DNA of 64,000 nucleotides from Bacillus sp. 103mf (GTDB lineage Bacteria > Bacillota > Bacilli > Bacillales > Bacillaceae_G). Shown in pieces: positions 1 to 8,147 of this stretch. How positions within the stretch are numbered: the stretch's first letter is position 1; the number at the start of each line of letters is the position of its first letter. The position numbers were made by a program, and so were the translations under genes. Under the pieces are notes generated by a model. It was not told the origin of the DNA. It saw only the letters and a program-made list of their open reading frames with translations, and ran no database searches. Location: positions 1 to 64,000 of the forward strand of contig NZ_FPAF01000005.1 of NCBI RefSeq assembly GCF_900116295.1, read 5' to 3'.

Positions 1-819
1 GCTTCGTTTAATACAGGTAATGACGGAGCAACATATGGATCGCAGACATTTACTATATTGGATAAAGGTCAACGTAAATCTATTACAGCTAAGTCATACG
101 ATGAATCTATGGGATGGAAACCAACATTCACCATTGATAACCCTCAAAGCGCAGAACTTGTAAAGATAACGTCAAATGCAATTTATTTTTATAACATGAA
201 TAAAAACTATAAGAATGAATTGGTTACTGAGGATGGTGGTTCACATTTAACTTTATATAAAGGAATGATTGCTTGTGACGATGGTTGGGGTGGATATTTA
301 CAAGTCAAGAATAGCAGTGGTTCAAGTCATAATGGTGTTGTAGCAACCGAATATAAAACTACTTCTCAACGGAAACTTAAAACGTATATAAAAGATTTAC
401 AGTTTGATGCTCTTCAAAGTGTTTTAGATTTAAAAATTAAAGAATACTATTTCAAAGATGATATATCTAAACTGTATGAAATGCGTGAACAGAGAGAAGA
501 AGGACAAGCGCCTTACACATTAAAAGATATTCCTAAACGATATGGGTTTATGGTGGATGATTGCCCTTTACCATTTACTGATGAGCAACGTAACGGTGCC
601 AATCTATACGGTTCTTTATCAGTTACAATAAAAGGTTTTCAGCAATATGTTCAAAAAACTGATGATAGATTAAATCAAATAGAAAAGGTGATTATTGATG
701 AAAATAACAGCAAACGCAGAACTTTACGCAAAAGTGGTGGAAGAACAACTAAACGCTGCTATCCAAGAGAAAAACATTTATTTGGCTCGCGTAATCGAGT
801 TAGAAGCAGAAAATCGTAA
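1..819 (+). CDS. Phage tail/fibre-type structural protein, 3' part
   Basis: The reading frame is open from the first base, so the true start lies upstream of the window. The protein has no motif I can name, but its position just upstream of holin and endolysin genes and the C-terminal stretch QYVQKTDDRLNQIEKV, which looks like a short coiled coil, fit a Siphovirus-type minor structural or tail-fibre protein. The last 38 or so residues are very basic (K/R-rich) and lie over a second ORF in another frame (698-865), so either the tail is unusual or the true end of the gene lies earlier through a frameshift. Function is inferred from context. Confidence 0.6.
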   Translation, partial: ASFNTGNDGATYGSQTFTILDKGQRKSITAKSYDESMGWKPTFTIDNPQSAELVKITSNAIYFYNMNKNYKNELVTEDGGSHLTLYKGMIACDDGWGGYLQVKNSSGSSHNGVVATEYKTTSQRKLKTYIKDLQFDALQSVLDLKIKEYYFKDDISKLYEMREQREEGQAPYTLKDIPKRYGFMVDDCPLPFTDEQRNGANLYGSLSVTIKGFQQYVQKTDDRLNQIEKVIIDENNSKRRTLRKSGGRTTKRCYPREKHLFGSRNRVRSRKS

Positions 820-865
820 TTTAAGAGAAGAAAATGAAAAGTTGAAACCAAAGTCTACTAATTGA
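698..865 (+). CDS. Small coiled-coil phage protein (55 aa)
   Basis: An ATG ORF of 55 codons overlaps the end of the upstream structural gene by 122 bases in a different frame. The translation is rich in E, K, N and L with heptad-like spacing (RVIELEAENRNLREENEKL), so it should form a single coiled coil. This composition looks more protein-like than the basic tail encoded by the overlapping frame. Similar tiny coiled-coil ORFs often sit between tail-fibre and holin genes in Bacillus prophages. The function is unknown. Confidence 0.5.
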   Translation: MKITANAELYAKVVEEQLNAAIQEKNIYLARVIELEAENRNLREENEKLKPKSTN

Positions 866-906
866 GTAAGGCTTTTTTATTTTCACTTGAAAGGAGGTGA
901 GGACCT

Positions 907-1398
907 TTGGAACGACTCAATAGTCTAGTAAGGACATTAAATATTACTGATGTCATTGGTGATCCGCAGTTTAAAACAGCAGCAGCGATTTCTGGAGGAT
1001 TAGGAACTTTCGTTAGCTTTTTATATGGTGGACAAGTTAATCAGCTTTGGATAACTGCACTAGTTTTGATTGTTGTGTTAGATTGGATTACTGGTATTAA
1101 AGCAGCAAAGAAAGATGGAACATATGCGTCTGAATATGGAATTGAGGGCATTGCACGAGCTGTAGTGCTTTTTCTTTTGCCTTCATTTGCTCATGTACTT
1201 GATATGTTAGTTAAACTACCAGACATATTTTTTTGCGCCATCACAGGCGGTCTAATCTATCACATTTTTAATAGTTTCACAGCAAATTGTGCGCGAATCG
1301 GCTGGGAAAAATGGATTCCATCGCGTTTATTAAGAAGTGTTTCTTCTGAAATTGAAGCGAAAATTAGACGTTCAGAATCTAGAAAAAACAGAAATTAA
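907..1398 (+). CDS. Phage holin, holin_4/TcdE-type family
   Basis: A 163-residue membrane protein with hydrophobic segments around residues 25-45, 50-65, 80-100 and 105-120, and the typical VVLDWITGIKAA stretch of the holin_4 (Cph1/TcdE) family. Holins form lesions in the cytoplasmic membrane at the end of the lytic cycle and release the endolysin. The start is TTG, chosen because a strong AAAGGAGGTGAGG sits just upstream. It is the first gene of a holin-holin-endolysin lysis cassette. Confidence 0.85.
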   Translation: MERLNSLVRTLNITDVIGDPQFKTAAAISGGLGTFVSFLYGGQVNQLWITALVLIVVLDWITGIKAAKKDGTYASEYGIEGIARAVVLFLLPSFAHVLDMLVKLPDIFFCAITGGLIYHIFNSFTANCARIGWEKWIPSRLLRSVSSEIEAKIRRSESRKNRN

Positions 1399-1411
1399 TA
1401 TTTTTAGTTAC

Positions 1412-1440
1412 AGCGCTGTTAAATTGACAGTGCTTCTTTT
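1412..1440 (+). terminator. Rho-independent terminator after first holin
   Basis: Stem AGCGCTGT/ACAGTGCT with a 7-base loop, followed by TCTTTT. Confidence 0.6.
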
Positions 1441-1480
1441 GTAAGTTGGAAAAATAAAAAACAAATTGGAGGAATTTGAT

Positions 1481-1882
1481 ATGTCATTAGTAACTTTAGA
1501 AACTCAAGTAGTACAAGCTTTGGGTGGTATTTTATGTGCTGCAATCACAACTGGAATCGGTGTGTTAACACCACGAATTAAATCTTATATTCAGGCTCAT
1601 ACAGACGCGAAAACAGCGACTGTAGTAGTAGATTCGCTGAATACTCTTAATAAAATAACAGAGTCAGTTGTGGCTGATTTTACGCAACGTATGGTTTTAG
1701 ATGTGAAAACGAAAGGCGGATGGACACCAGAACTAGCTAATCAAGTAAAAGCAAATGCTGTATCAGCGATTAAAGAGCAAGGTGCACAACTTATTCCACT
1801 GTTGGAAAAAGAAGTTGGTAATGTAGAAAAATTGATTGAATCTACAATCGAGCAAGCAGTTCTAAAATCAAAAACAAAGTAG
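1481..1882 (+). CDS. Phage holin, LLH family
   Basis: A 133-residue protein with one N-terminal hydrophobic segment (about residues 8-28), then an alanine/valine-rich helical domain containing ADFTQRMVLDVKTKGGWTPE. This layout matches the phage_holin_LLH (TIGR01673) family, a second type of holin common in B. cereus group prophages next to a holin_4 gene. An in-frame TTG lies 15 bases upstream, but the GGAGG ribosome binding site lies inside that extension, so ATG at 1481 is chosen. It could also be an anti-holin or pinholin partner of the upstream gene. Confidence 0.8.
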   Translation: MSLVTLETQVVQALGGILCAAITTGIGVLTPRIKSYIQAHTDAKTATVVVDSLNTLNKITESVVADFTQRMVLDVKTKGGWTPELANQVKANAVSAIKEQGAQLIPLLEKEVGNVEKLIESTIEQAVLKSKTK

Positions 1883-1909
1883 ATCGATTACTCAACTCAT
1901 TATGTATGG

Positions 1910-1940
1910 AGAGCATTCCGATTAGGAGTGCTCTTTTATT
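1910..1940 (+). terminator. Terminator between LLH holin and endolysin
   Basis: Stem AGAGCATTCC/GGAGTGCTCT with one G-T pair, then TTTTATTTTT. Confidence 0.65.
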
Positions 1941-1968
1941 TTTAAAATAAAAAAGGAGAGAATGAATA

Positions 1969-2994
1969 ATGACTAAAAACATTGTAGATATTTCAAAATA
2001 TAACGATAATATTAATTGGGACGTAGCTGCTCAAAATCTTGATTTAGCAATCTGCCGAGTGCAGTATGGTTCAAATAAAGCGGACTATTTGTATAAACAG
2101 CATGTGGTGAATTTAGAAGAACGAGGTATTCCACACGCTGCATATGCATACGGCTGCTTTGTATCTGTGGAAGATGCAATTGTAGAAGCAAAGGATTTCA
2201 TGAATCGTGTTAGTCCTAACGCTAAATTCTTAGTCCTAGATGTGGAAGACGACACTTTAGATAGTTGTGGTGCTACTAATCTAACAAAAGCGTCACAGGC
2301 GTTCATAGACACATTAAAAGATGCAGGATGGAAAGTAGGGTTCTATGTATCTCATCATATGTACGGCTCATATGGATTACAGAATGTACAAGCTGATTTC
2401 TTGTGGATTCCTCGTTATGGAGCAAAACCTGTGTATCCTTGTGACATTTGGCAATATGCTGATAATGCAACAGGCGGTTATGTAGAGGGAATTGGTAACT
2501 GTGATGTAAATAAACTTATTGGCGATAAGTCACTAGAATGGTTTATCGGTAACGAACAACATAAAGAAGCGCAATCTAACGAACAAGAAGTTTTAGGATA
2601 CCTTACAACAACGGCAGACGTTGCGAACATTCGTAAAGAATCTAATGTAAATGCACAGGTTATGCGTCAAGCTACAAAAGGTCAAGGTCATACTTATTAT
2701 GATTGGTTCTATGATGGACAATACTTTTGGTTCAAAGTTAACCCTGAAAATTGGATGCGTAATGATGTAGTATCCATTAATAAAGACGGCAAAAACAAAG
2801 GTGTCGTTTGGATAAATGGTACTGATATCAATCTTAGAAAAGGTGCATCTACTGGTGACGCTGTTATCAATAAAATTACAAAGCGTTCCGCTTATGACGT
2901 TCATTATCGTTACGAAAATTGGATTTATGTCGCAGGCGAAGGTGTTGAAGGTTGGATGTATTTTGATGAATCTTATGTGAAGTGGATTAGATAA
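1969..2994 (+). CDS. Phage endolysin, GH25 muramidase with SH3 wall-binding domains
   Basis: A 341-residue lysin. Residues 1-190 form a GH25 (Cpl-1/Cellosyl-type) lysozyme domain: it starts with NIVDISKYND and has the catalytic DVE motif at D91/E93. GH25 enzymes cut the MurNAc-GlcNAc beta-1,4 bond of peptidoglycan. Two SH3-like repeats follow, at about 210-265 and 275-341 (DVANIRKESN and DINLRKGAST signatures), which should bind the cell wall. There is no signal peptide, as expected for an enzyme released through holins. It has a good AAAAGGAGAG ribosome binding site and is the last gene of the lysis cassette. Confidence 0.93.
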   Translation: MTKNIVDISKYNDNINWDVAAQNLDLAICRVQYGSNKADYLYKQHVVNLEERGIPHAAYAYGCFVSVEDAIVEAKDFMNRVSPNAKFLVLDVEDDTLDSCGATNLTKASQAFIDTLKDAGWKVGFYVSHHMYGSYGLQNVQADFLWIPRYGAKPVYPCDIWQYADNATGGYVEGIGNCDVNKLIGDKSLEWFIGNEQHKEAQSNEQEVLGYLTTTADVANIRKESNVNAQVMRQATKGQGHTYYDWFYDGQYFWFKVNPENWMRNDVVSINKDGKNKGVVWINGTDINLRKGASTGDAVINKITKRSAYDVHYRYENWIYVAGEGVEGWMYFDESYVKWIR

Positions 2995-3002
2995 TTAAGA
3001 AG

Positions 3003-3030
3003 GCTGACTCTTATGAGTCAGCTCTTTTTA
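3003..3030 (+). terminator. Terminator after endolysin
   Basis: Perfect 8-bp stem GCTGACTC/GAGTCAGC with a TTAT loop, followed by TCTTTTTA. Confidence 0.8.
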
Positions 3031-3397
3031 TTAGGGGGGGGATTTTCGGAATTTTGGTTCGCCAGGTGTCTGGAAAATCTGTGCAAAATTTAAAACTTTG
3101 GGCTTGAAGTCGCTGATATATTTGTTGTGTTTTTTACTCCTTTCATTTTTTGAACATGATAAAAGGCTAACGCCTTTTATATCAGCGTTAACCTTCACTA
3201 TTACTATAATATATATTTGATTTTTACTTTTGCTACATTTTACTGCATTATAATAATTAGGCATTGTAATATTAATTGTTATTTCTTTATTCTTATTTAA
3301 TTAGTTTAATATAGAATTTTATGCAGTCATCCATCTAGTAATTTTGCAGCTAATTTATTAAAACTCTTAAGTTTTTAGTAAGATTAAATTATAGCTT
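3031..3397. other. Gap at prophage end with nested inverted repeats
   Basis: No convincing gene. An outer 10-bp inverted repeat (CGCTGATATA at 3111-3120, TATATCAGCG at 3178-3187) encloses an inner 9-bp hairpin (ATAAAAGGC at 3159-3167, GCCTTTTAT at 3172-3180). The stretch lies between the phage endolysin and chromosomal-type toxin genes, so an attachment site may be here, but the other att copy is outside the window. The rest is AT-rich without features I recognise. Confidence 0.4.
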
Positions 3398-3937
3398 CTA
3401 TTCTATATTTATATAAATATTATTATAATTTAACTTTTTCTTTTCTGATTTATTAGCTTTTAAATTAACATCATACTTAAATGTTTGATAACTACTATGA
3501 TTAAGATTATCCATTTTTTCTTCTTCAACATATATTTCATATGTTCCTATACAATAACTAATAATTTCAGCAAGCATTTCTAAAATTTCTTTATGTGTCA
3601 TACATCTAAGGTTACCTTCATATACAACATTATAAGCAGTATCACTTGAAGTATAATTTTTTTTAGCATTATCATCAATAAACATAATCTCTGTATCCAT
3701 AATAAAAATTGACGTTTGACATTCTAAAAAGTTAATAAACAATTCTTGTTTTTCTCCATCCAAGCATACAGTCTCAATTTGTTTATCTGAATCTTTTGGA
3801 ATCTCTTCGTCATCTGATAAAACTCTAATATCAACATCTGAATTCATACTCAAAGGCTCAACAAAATATTTTAATATTTCTTCATTTGTAAATTTCATAC
3901 ACCAATCTGTTTCTGGATATAATTCTTCTATTCTCAT
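3398..3937 (-). CDS. Probable immunity protein for the LXG toxin
   Basis: A 179-residue acidic protein with no signal peptide and no family I recognise. Its start overlaps the end of the upstream toxin gene by 4 bases (ATGA type), so the two are translationally coupled. In polymorphic-toxin loci the gene directly after the toxin nearly always encodes the cognate immunity protein, which binds and blocks the C-terminal toxin domain inside the producer. The immunity role is inferred from position and acidity. The tail is lysine/asparagine-rich. Confidence 0.55.
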   Translation of the reverse strand: MRIEELYPETDWCMKFTNEEILKYFVEPLSMNSDVDIRVLSDDEEIPKDSDKQIETVCLDGEKQELFINFLECQTSIFIMDTEIMFIDDNAKKNYTSSDTAYNVVYEGNLRCMTHKEILEMLAEIISYCIGTYEIYVEEEKMDNLNHSSYQTFKYDVNLKANKSEKKKLNYNNIYINIE

Positions 3938-5313
3938 TTTTCAAACTCCGTTCCTTTCATAAATTGTTCTACTGGATATTTAGTTTGACATCTTTTACAC
4001 ACTGGAATGTTTTTCCCATTTCTTGGTCTAATAGCATTTGTCATTATTATATTATCACTATTTACACCCAATTGCTCAACAACTAAATCTTCTGCACAGA
4101 TAGGTTGTCCAGCGTGCATCTTCCTACTTTTAATTCCAACTGCAATTTCCCCAGTCTCTAAGTTAGTACCTCCTACAACAGTTACAACATCACTTCTTTT
4201 GGTATTACTCCAAGCATTAATTTCAGCTAACTTACTATCTCTTCCAGCTACTGCTTTCTTAGTACCTACATCTTTCCAATACTCATTATATCTAGCCGCT
4301 TCATCTGGAGACATTAAATCTCTAAAACTTGAGTATGTAGGGTTTGCAGACCCCTTAGTGATCTTATTAGCTTCAATCACTCTCTCGGCATCCCTAGCGG
4401 CTTCAGCAGTCATTTTTAAGCCTTTACCAACTTTAGAGATTTTTCCAAAAGGTGTAAGCCCAGCTACCGCCATTCCGCCAGCTAAAAATCTATCCAAAGT
4501 ACCAAGTTTTTCTCCAGTAGATGGATCAACACCTTCCCAAGCACGACGAACATCATATTCACCGCTTATCTCACCAGCTATATCCCTAGCTAACTTTTTG
4601 CCATCAAAATCTTTTTTTTCTGATTCTGATGAAGTTTCATCATTTACTGTTTCTTCTCCAATTAAATCCTTATTCACAAATTTATCAGCTTCACGAGCTC
4701 TATCTTCTGCAATTTTTTGAATAGGCCCCGTCCACTCCATATTCAACCCTTGCGTACTAAATGTTCCTGATACGGGGCTAAAACCTTTCCCGCTTTGAAC
4801 TTCCGCAAGACCTTTCGTGATGCTCGCAGCTAGTTGGATTGCTGTATCATAGTTGCTACTAGAAGTAGAATTGAATTCACGCAGATGGTTTAGCTTTTCT
4901 TGCAGTTTTTGTTTCATCAAATCAAAAATACCCATCATAGCTTGCATACCAGGAAGAGTATTACTAATTACTTCAATACCTGCTTTTGTTTGGTCAATCC
5001 CTCGCATCTGTTCTTCTATTTCTTGTTCAATAACATCTGTTGAAGCTACTTTGGATTGAAAATCGTTTGGGAAGGCATCATTTTGACGGATCAATTCTTC
5101 ACATAAGTAAATAATCCCTTGGGCTAAAGGGCGGAATGTTTGAGCGAAGAATGCTTTTGCACTGTCGTAAGTTTGCCCTTGCAAAACAGCATCGAATACA
5201 AAAGCATCAATCGAATTGATGACTTGTTCCATACCTTGAATCGTTGCAGTACACATAGCATTCATACTTTGTGTTTGAGATTGTACTTCTCCTAGATACA
5301 TGTTTAGGCTCAT
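3934..5313 (-). CDS. LXG-domain type VII secreted toxin with putative deaminase C-terminus
   Basis: A 459-residue protein. Residues 1-200 are a helical LXG domain, the region that directs export by the Gram-positive type VII (ESX/Yuk) system. Residues 253-300 resemble a pre-toxin linker (VDPSTGEKLGTLDRFLAGG). The C-terminal part, 325-459, contains C406-A-E408 and, about 30 residues later, C439-x-x-C442, the zinc-binding pattern of the cytidine-deaminase fold as found in YwqJ-like toxins. It would therefore deaminate a nucleotide or nucleic acid in a competing cell. It overlaps both neighbours by 4 bases in one operon with two helical partner genes and an immunity candidate. The LXG part is certain; the deaminase call is inferred from motifs. 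Confidence 0.8.
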   Translation of the reverse strand: MSLNMYLGEVQSQTQSMNAMCTATIQGMEQVINSIDAFVFDAVLQGQTYDSAKAFFAQTFRPLAQGIIYLCEELIRQNDAFPNDFQSKVASTDVIEQEIEEQMRGIDQTKAGIEVISNTLPGMQAMMGIFDLMKQKLQEKLNHLREFNSTSSSNYDTAIQLAASITKGLAEVQSGKGFSPVSGTFSTQGLNMEWTGPIQKIAEDRAREADKFVNKDLIGEETVNDETSSESEKKDFDGKKLARDIAGEISGEYDVRRAWEGVDPSTGEKLGTLDRFLAGGMAVAGLTPFGKISKVGKGLKMTAEAARDAERVIEANKITKGSANPTYSSFRDLMSPDEAARYNEYWKDVGTKKAVAGRDSKLAEINAWSNTKRSDVVTVVGGTNLETGEIAVGIKSRKMHAGQPICAEDLVVEQLGVNSDNIIMTNAIRPRNGKNIPVCKRCQTKYPVEQFMKGTEFEK

Positions 5314-5672
5314 AACCTCACCTCCAGTGCTAATTTTTGGCGCTGATGGTGAATGTCATTTTCTAGATTGCTTAGGTTTTGTTTTTCCTTTAGCAACGTT
5401 TCTTTTTGGTCTTCCAATTCGTGGGTAAGCTTTCGCTCAATTTGCCCTGCATCTTGACGTAAATTATGAAAAAACTGTCCTAGTTCTCTATCATTATGCC
5501 AAGTTTCTAATATACGGTCAAACAAGCGATAGCTTCGCCCTTTCCATTGATAAAAATCTGCTTCCGCTTGTTCTTGCCTTTGAATCGCGCGTTTATTTTG
5601 ATATTGTTCTTCAGATAGACTTCTTAATTTTTCGTTCAGTTGATTCATTTGTTTCTCTATATCTTGACTCAT
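5310..5672 (-). CDS. LXG-toxin partner protein, DUF5082/YwqH-like
   Basis: A 120-residue, charged, almost entirely helical protein (long E/Q/K/R-rich stretches, no Cys, no signal peptide). In B. subtilis the order ywqH-ywqI-ywqJ-ywqK places a DUF5082 protein and a DUF5344/DUF3130-type protein before an LXG toxin; the same layout is seen here. Such LXG-associated helical proteins bind the LXG domain and present the toxin to the secretion machine. Its stop overlaps the toxin start by 4 bases. Confidence 0.65.
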   Translation of the reverse strand: MSQDIEKQMNQLNEKLRSLSEEQYQNKRAIQRQEQAEADFYQWKGRSYRLFDRILETWHNDRELGQFFHNLRQDAGQIERKLTHELEDQKETLLKEKQNLSNLENDIHHQRQKLALEVRL

Positions 5673-5707
5673 CTTTTCCCTCCTACTTTTTTACGTTCAC
5701 ATAGGTA

Positions 5708-6013
5708 TCAGTTAAAGGGATCTTTATTAAAGGATAATTGTGAAAAATTGTTTTGAAGTGCGTTATCCATACGTTCGAACTCGTTAGCTACAGAATGAAT
5801 GTTGCTAACGGCTTGTTGAAAGGCGCTATAAAATTGTTTCGTTAATTCCAAAGCTTGTTGATTCGCTTCTTGCGCTTTGGCGTTGACAGATAACGTTGTA
5901 CGTTCCGATTTAGTTATGGATCTACTTGTGGCACTTTGAATCGTATTAGCAGCAGTTTCCATTTGCGTTGCAATTTGTCCTGCCGTTTGAAAATTACTTT
6001 GAAATTGTCCCAT
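5708..6013 (-). CDS. WXG100-like type VII effector partner, DUF3130/TIGR04197-like
   Basis: A 101-residue helical protein rich in Q, A, N and S, of WXG100 size, first gene of the LXG operon. It resembles the TIGR04197/DUF3130 family of small type VII substrates (YwqI/YxiC-like) that pair with LXG toxins. The start has a good GAAAGGAT ribosome binding site 8 bases upstream. It probably forms a helical bundle with the LXG domain and the downstream partner before export. The operon promoter should lie in 6030-6130. Confidence 0.65.
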   Translation of the reverse strand: MGQFQSNFQTAGQIATQMETAANTIQSATSRSITKSERTTLSVNAKAQEANQQALELTKQFYSAFQQAVSNIHSVANEFERMDNALQNNFSQLSFNKDPFN

Positions 6014-6264
6014 CGCTTGAATCCTTTCTATAACTTAATAAGACATGAAAATTATACCATATTAGTATATATTTTTGTATTGACATAAGTAAAAAATTAT
6101 TGTTATAAGGATGTTTTTTAGAGTCCGAAAGTCAATTCAATTATAAAAGCTGTGTATTATTTTTTGGAATTTTAATGGAATTTTTATGATGCATTTACAT
6201 CTTTTTAACATTAATCCGCTAAAGTTTTACATGTAACTAATCACAGTGAAAGGAGATGGGGTAA

Positions 6265-6630
6265 GTGAAACAAACACAAATGTACGATGTATCCGTATCA
6301 GAAGGGCAAGAGTTAATATGGCATATCGCTGAAGTTAAACGTGGGCATAACATGTATCGTTTTGAAATTCATAAGGCTACTGATTGCATAACAGTATACT
6401 TTATTGGTGAAGATCACAGTAGGTTTATGATTACTAGTCTTGAAGAAATGCTTATGATGATACCGAACGAAATAGAGAAGAAACGTTATCGAAATATAGT
6501 AGGTAACGCTGATTGGTTGTTACTAAACGGTATATATGATTGTCGAGGTATGACAGAAAAAGAGGTGGCATCTTTTTTATATTTAAAGAACAATGTGTTA
6601 GATGAGATGGAAGCAAGTATAGAAGCATAA
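6265..6630 (+). CDS. Hypothetical protein (121 aa)
   Basis: A GTG start with a strong AAAGGAGATGGGG ribosome binding site. The product is soluble, with no signal peptide or membrane segment. It mixes beta-rich sequence (residues 15-60) with a helical C-terminus (EKEVASFLYLKNNVLDEMEA). I do not recognise the family. It stands alone, diverging from the LXG operon, with a weak terminator after it. Confidence 0.6.
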   Translation: MKQTQMYDVSVSEGQELIWHIAEVKRGHNMYRFEIHKATDCITVYFIGEDHSRFMITSLEEMLMMIPNEIEKKRYRNIVGNADWLLLNGIYDCRGMTEKEVASFLYLKNNVLDEMEASIEA

Positions 6631-7030
6631 TAAAAAAGGAAATGCCGCGCGATCGATTATTCTTTAAACAAGACATACTAGACAGAAAAGATATGATGAA
6701 AAATAAAACTAAGAGCCCTCTCATGTGAGAAGGTTTTTTATTTATTTTCATTTAACAAGTGTAAGCTTATTACACTTACTACAAATAAACGCTTCAGTAA
6801 TATGGATGACATGTTATCCGTACTGATCCTCTCATAGTGTTGATATAAAGGCTTTTTTCTTTGGTCCCTTTGACCACATTTTGACCACGAATCATATAAA
6901 AACACGCGAAAAAATATGAAAAATATTTTCATGATAAAGTAGTCTATAGAAAGAAAAAAGTACCAAAACCCTTCTATATCAAGGTTTATTGGCACTTTCA
7001 TAGTTTGTATGTGGTACAAAATGAATAGAT
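6631..7030. other. Intergenic gap, no supported gene
   Basis: A weak hairpin with a T-run lies at 6716-6740 (CCTCTCA/TGAGAAGG then TTTTTTAT) and may end the upstream gene. The rest is AT-rich. A minus-strand ORF (6738-7019) has no ribosome binding site and protein-unlike composition. Nothing else is recognised. Confidence 0.4.
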
Positions 7031-7390
7031 TTAAAACTGTTCATTCTTCTCCCAAGATTCAACAATGTAATGAGCAACTGTTGGATTGTAACCTTTTCCA
7101 ATTAAGTACGTGATTGCAGCAATTTCCGTCATTGCGTGTGGTACAGATGTATATTTTGCTTCTTTTACGCCGTATTCTACCCACGGTTTTACGAGATTTA
7201 ATACGGGTTGTTTTAAGTGTTGAAATTGCGAAGCGTATTGTTGAATTTGTTGCTCAGTTGGTTCTGTTGGTATTGCGGGGCCGGATTGAGGGAAACGTGG
7301 ATCATAATGGTATTGGTAGTGTAGATGTTGTTCTGGATATGGTTGATAATAGGATTGCTGCGGATAAGGCTGTTGTGAGTTATAAAACAT
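7031..7390 (-). CDS. Hypothetical P/Q/Y-rich protein (119 aa)
   Basis: The N-terminal half is rich in Pro, Gln, Tyr and His (QQPYPQQSYYQPYP), a composition common among Bacillus spore-coat proteins. The C-terminal half is an ordinary folded helical region ending in HYIVESWEKNEQF. The start at 7390 is chosen over an upstream in-frame GTG because GGAGGAAAAAAA precedes it. The function is unknown; a coat or surface role is only a guess from composition. Confidence 0.6.
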   Translation of the reverse strand: MFYNSQQPYPQQSYYQPYPEQHLHYQYHYDPRFPQSGPAIPTEPTEQQIQQYASQFQHLKQPVLNLVKPWVEYGVKEAKYTSVPHAMTEIAAITYLIGKGYNPTVAHYIVESWEKNEQF

Positions 7391-7469
7391 TTTTTTTCCT
7401 CCTTCATGATACTGAGTACAACATATAGTATGGACGGACAAGAAAATATGTGATGAAAAAATGAGGGCG

Positions 7470-7478
7470 TGTTACAAT
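7470..7478 (+). promoter_or_regulatory. Extended -10 promoter of the HD phosphohydrolase gene
   Basis: TGTTACAAT is a TGn extended -10. It lies inside an upstream in-frame start at 7461 and so favours the start at 7500. Confidence 0.45.
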
Positions 7479-7499
7479 AGTGAATTGGGTGAAGATATT

Positions 7500-8147
7500 A
7501 TGAACAAACAAGAACAAATTGAAAAAACGATTATATTTGTTAAAGACATATTAGAAAAAGATGCAAGTGGTCACGATTGGTATCATATTGAACGTGTACA
7601 TAAATTAGCAATTGCATTGTTTGAAAAAGAAGGTGGAAATCGCTTCGTTATTGAAATGGCAGCTTTACTTCACGACGTTGCAGATGAGAAGTTAAATGAG
7701 AGTGAAGAAGCTGGTATGAAGAAAGTGACAGACTGGCTTGAACTATTATGTATTAGCCAAGAAGATGCACGGCATATTGTTCATATTATTGCTAATATGT
7801 CTTATAAGGGTGGACACGGCGGAACTGTGGAGACGTTAGAAGGGAAAATAGTTCAAGATGCAGACCGCCTTGATGCACTTGGAGCAATCGGGATTGCACG
7901 AACATTTGCTTATGGAGGTGCAAAGGGACGTTTACTGTATGACCCAAACATTCCACCGCGTGAAACGATGACGAAGGAAGAATATCGAAAAAGCGATGAA
8001 CCATCGCTCAATCATTTTTATGAAAAATTGCTAAAGTTAAAAGATTTAATGAATACAGATGCAGCGAAGGAAGAGGCTGAGGAGCGTCATCGCTATATGG
8101 AGCAATTTATTAATCAATTTATGAAAGAGTGGAATGCACAAATATGA
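7500..8147 (+). CDS. HD-domain phosphohydrolase, YpgQ-like
   Basis: A 215-residue soluble HD-superfamily enzyme. The metal ligands are visible: HDWYHIERVH near residue 26, the HD pair in LLHDVADEK near 60, and DADRLDALG near 120. It is close in length and order of motifs to B. subtilis YpgQ, a Mn-dependent nucleotide pyrophosphohydrolase; the exact substrate here is not visible. The ATG at 7500 is used because the apparent -10 box lies at 7473-7478. Its stop overlaps the start of the ABC-F gene (ATGA), so the two are probably co-translated. A YpgR-like gene lies downstream at 11405. Confidence 0.85.
   Translation: MNKQEQIEKTIIFVKDILEKDASGHDWYHIERVHKLAIALFEKEGGNRFVIEMAALLHDVADEKLNESEEAGMKKVTDWLELLCISQEDARHIVHIIANMSYKGGHGGTVETLEGKIVQDADRLDALGAIGIARTFAYGGAKGRLLYDPNIPPRETMTKEEYRKSDEPSLNHFYEKLLKLKDLMNTDAAKEEAEERHRYMEQFINQFMKEWNAQI

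Noticed and set aside
4007-4720. 237-codon plus-strand ORF opposite the LXG toxin
   Set aside because: It is a shadow of the toxin gene: no ribosome binding site, and the opposite strand has clear domain motifs and operon overlaps.
6738-7019. Minus-strand 93-codon ORF containing WSKCGQRDQ, vaguely like the end of a phage integrase
   Set aside because: No ribosome binding site, no other integrase motif (no R..HxxR..Y), and low-complexity hydrophobic start; the likeness is too short to count.
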